Origin: Clostridia bacterium
GTDB taxonomy: Bacteria; Bacillota; Clostridia; Oscillospirales; Acutalibacteraceae
Length of the DNA stretch: 10,705 nucleotides
Assembly: GCA_024689165.1 (NCBI GenBank)
Contig: JAILDS010000298.1
Span: 1 to 10,705, forward strand
Direction of reading: 5' to 3'
The position numbers were made by a program, and so were the translations under genes. The notes beneath the pieces were generated by a model. That model searched no databases. It had not been told where the DNA came from and saw only the letters and a list, made by a program, of their open reading frames with translations. Below, one piece after another: positions 9,801 through 10,705 of this stretch. Position 1 is the stretch's first letter; each line of letters begins with the position of its first letter.

Positions 9801-10705
9801 GAGTGGCATAGTAATTAGTGATAACAGTAGAGGAAGTATGTGCTGAATCTGTAGTGCCTTCCTCCGTATACCAAGCGTTGGAAGTATTCCAGCCGACGGT
9901 AGCGACCTCATTTTCGGGGTAGACCCAGTGGCGGGAAACGCGGGTCATGGGCTTCATCTGGTTCCATGTAGTTGCGGAAGAAATCTTGCTGACGCAATAG
10001 TTTGTGAAGTAAACGGCGTTCGAGCTTGCGGTTCCGGAGTCCTTATCGCCGTGATCGTCGTTGTACCAGTAACATCTGACGGGAGTATCCCTGAAGTTGT
10101 CGGCGTTTTCGGCAACGGGGGCGGTAGTAGCGTCGTTGATAGTGGGTATGGTATCCTTGTAGGCGACCATTCCGCACCTTGTCAATGCGCCGTAACTTCC
10201 TGAAGTTCCTGTGCCGCCGGCGCTTCCGTTCGTAGCGAAGTACGCGTATGTTCCGCCGTTGAGAGTAATTTTACCCGTTGAGGAAGCGACGCAGTACGCC
10301 TGTGAGAACATGTCGTCAGAGCCGCCGTCCCCGCCCGCGCAATATGCCATTGAGTGAGCTGTAATTGTAGCGTTGTTGACTGTAATGTTGCCGCCGAACA
10401 AACCGTAAGCCCACGACTTCGCGTTAGCATCCCAAGGGTCATTCGATGAAAAAGCATGATACTTATAGTTGTCATACGACTCCGACCATGCGGAACCCGA
10501 AATTACCGCGCCGGAATTGACGGTGACGTTTGCGCCGGAATAGGAATAAACGCCTGCGGCATGTGTGTAATAAGAATCCGTCGACTGACCGCTGGAAGGT
10601 CTGTCGCTGCTGCGGAAATGCGCGTAAGCCTGAACCGTAACGCCTGAATTTATGGTTAAATTGCCGAAGTTACGGATCCCTATATACCCGGCGCCGCCGC
10701 TGCCG
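3865..10705 (-). CDS. Giant modular surface or secreted protein with beta-helix rungs and MBG/YDG/Ig-like modules (5' end outside window)
   Basis: One minus-strand frame stays open from the right edge of the window to a TGA at 3867-3865, giving at least 2279 codons. The start lies outside, so a signal peptide cannot be seen. A TTG at 10401-10399 falls inside a repeat rung and is not a credible start. Order from N to C: four beta-helix-like rungs (about 10665-10160), an Asn/Ser/Thr/Tyr/Trp-rich stretch (about 10160-9262), 18 beta-sandwich modules (9261-3952), and a Trp-rich amphipathic tail (3951-3868). The modules end in a shared strand plus linker such as LTVTKR, FTVAKK or LTIEKA, which marks boundaries. 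Such proteins are typically exported adhesins or matrix components; the exact role is inference. The protein appears acidic, with Asp plus Glu outnumbering Lys plus Arg. Cysteines are scattered through it, unusual for a cell-wall protein. No LPXTG, SLH or dockerin motif is visible. It is convergent with the activase gene and probably unrelated to that pathway. Confidence 0.92.
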   Translation of the reverse strand, partial: GSGGAGYIGIRNFGNLTINSGVTVQAYAHFRSSDRPSSGQSTDSYYTHAAGVYSYSGANVTVNSGAVISGSAWSESYDNYKYHAFSSNDPWDANAKSWAYGLFGGNITVNNATITAHSMAYCAGGDGGSDDMFSQAYCVASSTGKITLNGGTYAYFATNGSAGGTGTSGSYGALTRCGMVAYKDTIPTINDATTAPVAENADNFRDTPVRCYWYNDDHGDKDSGTASSNAVYFTNYCVSKISSATTWNQMKPMTRVSRHWVYPENEVATVGWNTSNAWYTEEGTTDSAHTSSTVITNYYATPSVGEFYVDDGTTKNTDASITWATSNSNGAAAMTNGYPAAYNSSNVRSNPARSRVHVLYRIWNSAGTQIDSTSYAPFTGASLTQFSNAELYNSNYYWRTDNYDNAAVTVDTNNPGGAINTNYYIGLDKNAGDADASLPKVTIFTSDNYATVDLMAAHSNDGASRNVPVYVFIDYKQIDARNVAFENVGDLTFNYTGEEFGPDHTVHGDTTMNSVKVKYAGTTTEITSLVSNSFNFYNSTGIRKACLQWRNNSSDTWKTSNYPKNAGTYLFRIYLADDKSSPDNANSLNINSASAEFSVTIEKIAPTGFPDSVSVTYGDAVSTADLSNIAKTISGTTYYKAQKTGLYNNATETPAGTLSFLSGSGIVTASGTTQVTWTPAAADTVAANYKTAQLTLSYNMAKRAITISVSEEVDIDYATSAADAGTAIKAKISVPEGASDGSNSSGLAPRDSGLVTNIISNLTIQTYSATLKPTAAAHNATDPIGTYDVILSGGTYSNFNTTNYSITYADNTGKLVIGKKTITAVLSTEARDYNALATGKVNFALSGTVSTDDVYVKAVSTDSPNTAWATFSSADAGTRSFSSWLDATPTLQGAAANNYTLSFSTTGLTLTINKLTSQVYDYNFAGQTYHFGRTLNDIAASWTIEATDLAHPAGTFTWTDGSIVPTASVNRYYATFTPASTTNYTVRENCLVIMTVEKGVISVSGTLQNNPTDTITYGDAAPTYDVVYTVANANEYETGLYADGDAIKNSSGTTVLTKIGSPEISSSYVQFSDAGSYAMTVALNGADDSASNYRFVADNTASFTVAKKTITATGPDSEVTYGTAYNLTGDVTVEGIPEGKTLSDITSSGTTPVWSLSTVYSISDASNRGAGTYDIDVDLADLSDNYDLDVVPGTLTVLKKDMTIAPRPVSVTYSSPAPTFTYRLTDLADFESTITDISALAPGSAFELPDFDANPRYTSSTNVGQYNIELYNEDVVTGDDYLLNYNVIYDETVVKLTVTAKRITVTDAMTGTITYGETYGDAVFNTPAQLSGIAGTWSFTGVDLASVPAWTNRGASVAAAFTPASQNYTVDAVTATLAINRRALSGTLIINGSAMVGELLAADFSAVEPALTSVEQAAYISYQWNGAPATADPTTLTRSTLVLTNDYEGHYLTLTITANDSSDDCPYTGTLTSDVTAKICPKLNKLTLAQLQWSSNETTWVHNGAAFTPADYAANYGAQVVYNAGQYFVYVDTYLTGANCVGAITVKYNGLTTAPSAAGSYNVTIDVAALPQEVLDDVSPNAQNEAVNSNGDLVYGPVSGLLIGTLTIEKAPLTVTFTAADKVYDGETAASATAAGFTVTGVIGSDDVDIIEELVELNFASVDVGENIAVTATGGALQGNKSSNYTFTFGSSAASITPRTITAKVVATGRVYDGTNTLTADHISFINFGEDSNYPLADRDSTDDEDAFCVYINDGASAVLDSANVGSRSISSFNGLSLGGTVAGNYELVILNQGTVRVKITQATPNVLTPSFTGVYDAGATLDGDYVFAVDGWTWVDGSVTPQAGRKSYAAVYAVPGDTAGNYKTLSRKVVVELDKRAITFTAVPAATSVVYGSARPTINATYVIAAAGGFAGSTGTVVNNVLPDGISGNITVNCTYNAGSDVGTYPVSLGTTLFSSNYSITYQSASLTVTKREVTTTASAAGREYDGTTAIDVYFSALSNVYADDTVYLTADAVTATLSSANAGSRTVTFGTAANPMPTLSGTKAGNYKLTLTNPTLTVVITKAEASGFRFPTTATMNFGEVYSQAVLGDSEPNGGSFALADPNGTPDGAGNYQHTVIYTPADAVNYATSSSTLLLTVNKVDLANLVDEHGNPLVIRAVIYSTLKAGETARCTVTNLPSAAAAYAQYNWYVVSNPDAAAAEATSVNYIGSGPMVTISSSYVGKYLYCEVNCSGGDSPFTGVFTAVSGEIQEEHLTFWQRLWKWIQSIIHAITTLTSHV
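3868..3951 (-). other. Trp-rich amphipathic C-terminal tail of the giant protein
   Basis: The last 28 residues after module 18 begin EEH and contain FWQRLWKWIQSIIHAI before ending LTSHV. Hydrophobic residues recur every three to four positions (W, L, W, I, I, I), consistent with one amphipathic helix, not a transmembrane span or LPXTG sorting signal. I associate similar aromatic and basic tails with large repeat proteins of uncultured Clostridia, where the role is not known to me. Surface association or a self-assembly role would be inference. Confidence 0.6.
3952..6558 (-). repeat. Sandwich modules 10-18 of the giant protein
   Basis: Continuing the array: (10) 6558-6259, Ig-like with YQWNG and PYTGTLTSD. 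(11) 6258-5875, 128 residues, with VKYNGLTT and AGSYNVTI, recalling module 1. (12) 5874-5608, YDG type, KVYDGETAA. (13) 5607-5296, YDG type, RVYDGTNTL. (14) 5295-5074, WTWVDGS then a NYKT end, recalling module 5. (15) 5073-4786, MBG type, VVYGS and VGTYPVSL. (16) 4785-4510, YDG type, REYDGTTAI. (17) 4509-4282, MNFGE then YTPADAVNY. (18) 4281-3952, Ig-like with YNWYV and PFTGVFTA, the partner of module 10. Five module types are thus shuffled along the chain: YDG (4, 12, 13, 16), MBG (3, 6-8, 15), TPAxxxNY type (2, 5, 9, 14, 17), Y[QN]W type (10, 18) and module 1/11 type. Confidence 0.75.
6559..9261 (-). repeat. Sandwich modules 1-9 of the giant protein (MBG, YDG and Ig-like types)
   Basis: Nine tandem modules, bounded by strand-plus-linker ends. 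(1) 9261-8896, 122 residues, with FNYTG and AGTYLFRI. (2) 8895-8596, VTYGD, ending near an xTPAxxxxxNY motif. (3) 8595-8245, MBG-like with IGTYDVIL and NYSITY. (4) 8244-7963, YDG-like with RDYNAL. (5) 7962-7708, TFTWTDGS then ATFTPASTTNY. (6) 7707-7381, ITYGD. (7) 7380-7102, VTYGT. (8) 7101-6799, VTYSS. (9) 6798-6559, ITYGE then FTPASQNY. Modules 6-8 fit the YGX-type MBG domain, module 4 the YDG domain, and modules 2, 5 and 9 a third type with [FW]TPAxxxNY. These families occur in bacterial surface adhesins. Copies are strongly diverged at protein level, so the array is old, not a recent expansion. Boundaries are good to a few residues; family names are from motif recall. Confidence 0.75.
9262..10160 (-). 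other. Unassigned Asn/Ser/Thr/Tyr-rich region of the giant protein
   Basis: About 300 residues between the beta-helix rungs and the first sandwich module, with no domain I recognise. It is rich in Asn, Ser, Thr, Tyr and Trp, with runs such as NAWYTEEGTTDSAHTSS and ELYNSNYYWRTDNYDN, and ends in a strand-like RNVPVYVFIDYK. Base composition is visibly lower in GC than the module array: the 60 bases 9781-9840 contain 26 G/C, against 40 in 4741-4800. It may be a folded ligand-binding or linker domain; function unknown. Confidence 0.5.
10160..10665 (-). repeat. Four beta-helix-like rungs in the visible N-terminal part of the giant protein
   Basis: Four copies of a G-x-[ILV]-T-[ILV]-N-[SNG] motif recur: GNLTINSG from 10665, GANVTVNSG from 10536, GNITVNN from 10392 and GKITLNGG from 10275. 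Spacings are 43, 48 and 39 residues. Between them lie Gly-, Ser- and Tyr-rich turns. The pattern resembles the G-T-[IV]-T-I-x-G-G-T-V rungs of right-handed beta-helix surface proteins common in Bacillota. Upstream residues GGAGYIGI suggest more rungs beyond the right edge. The fold is inferred from motif periodicity only. Confidence 0.6.

Noticed and set aside
10399..10401. TTG as translation start of the giant protein
   Set aside because: It lies inside a beta-helix rung, and the frame continues open with two more rungs to the window edge.

Overview
The window looks like a chromosomal segment from an anaerobic, fairly GC-rich bacterium, most likely an uncultured gut or rumen member of the Clostridia (Bacillota). 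Three things point that way. There is an oxygen-sensitive glycyl radical enzyme with its own radical-SAM activase. There is a giant secreted-type protein built from beta-helix rungs and MBG/YDG/Ig-like modules. That protein ends in a Trp-rich amphipathic tail of a kind I associate with large Clostridial repeat proteins. The taxonomic placement is inference; no rRNA or other marker gene is present.

Left part (about 1-3720, plus strand): a tight metabolic cluster. It begins with the 3' part of an aldo/keto reductase gene cut by the window edge. Six bases after its stop comes a complete 720-residue glycyl radical enzyme, and 71 bases after that a 320-residue glycyl-radical-enzyme activase with the radical-SAM Cys triad and two ferredoxin-type 4Fe-4S motifs. 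The activase would install the radical on Gly696 of the enzyme. The reductase could act on an aldehyde or ketone made or used by the enzyme. The enzyme is not an obvious member of a characterised class: its active-site loop reads G-C-N-Q, not the G-C-V-E of the dehydratases and decarboxylases or the Cys-Cys of pyruvate formate-lyase, and it is unusually rich in cysteine. Its substrate cannot be named from sequence.

Middle (3721-3864): a convergent intergenic gap with a perfect 10-bp hairpin that probably terminates transcription from both sides, best for the minus strand.

Right part (3865-10705, minus strand): a single reading frame that stays open to the right edge of the window, at least 2279 codons, so its start and any signal peptide lie outside. 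From N to C it shows four beta-helix-like rungs, an Asn/Ser/Thr/Tyr-rich region without recognised domain, about 18 beta-sandwich modules of five recurring types, and a 28-residue amphipathic C-terminal tail without LPXTG, SLH or dockerin signatures. It is most likely a cell-surface or secreted adhesin-like protein, with no evident link to the metabolic cluster. No RNA genes, insertion sequences or CRISPR arrays were seen.
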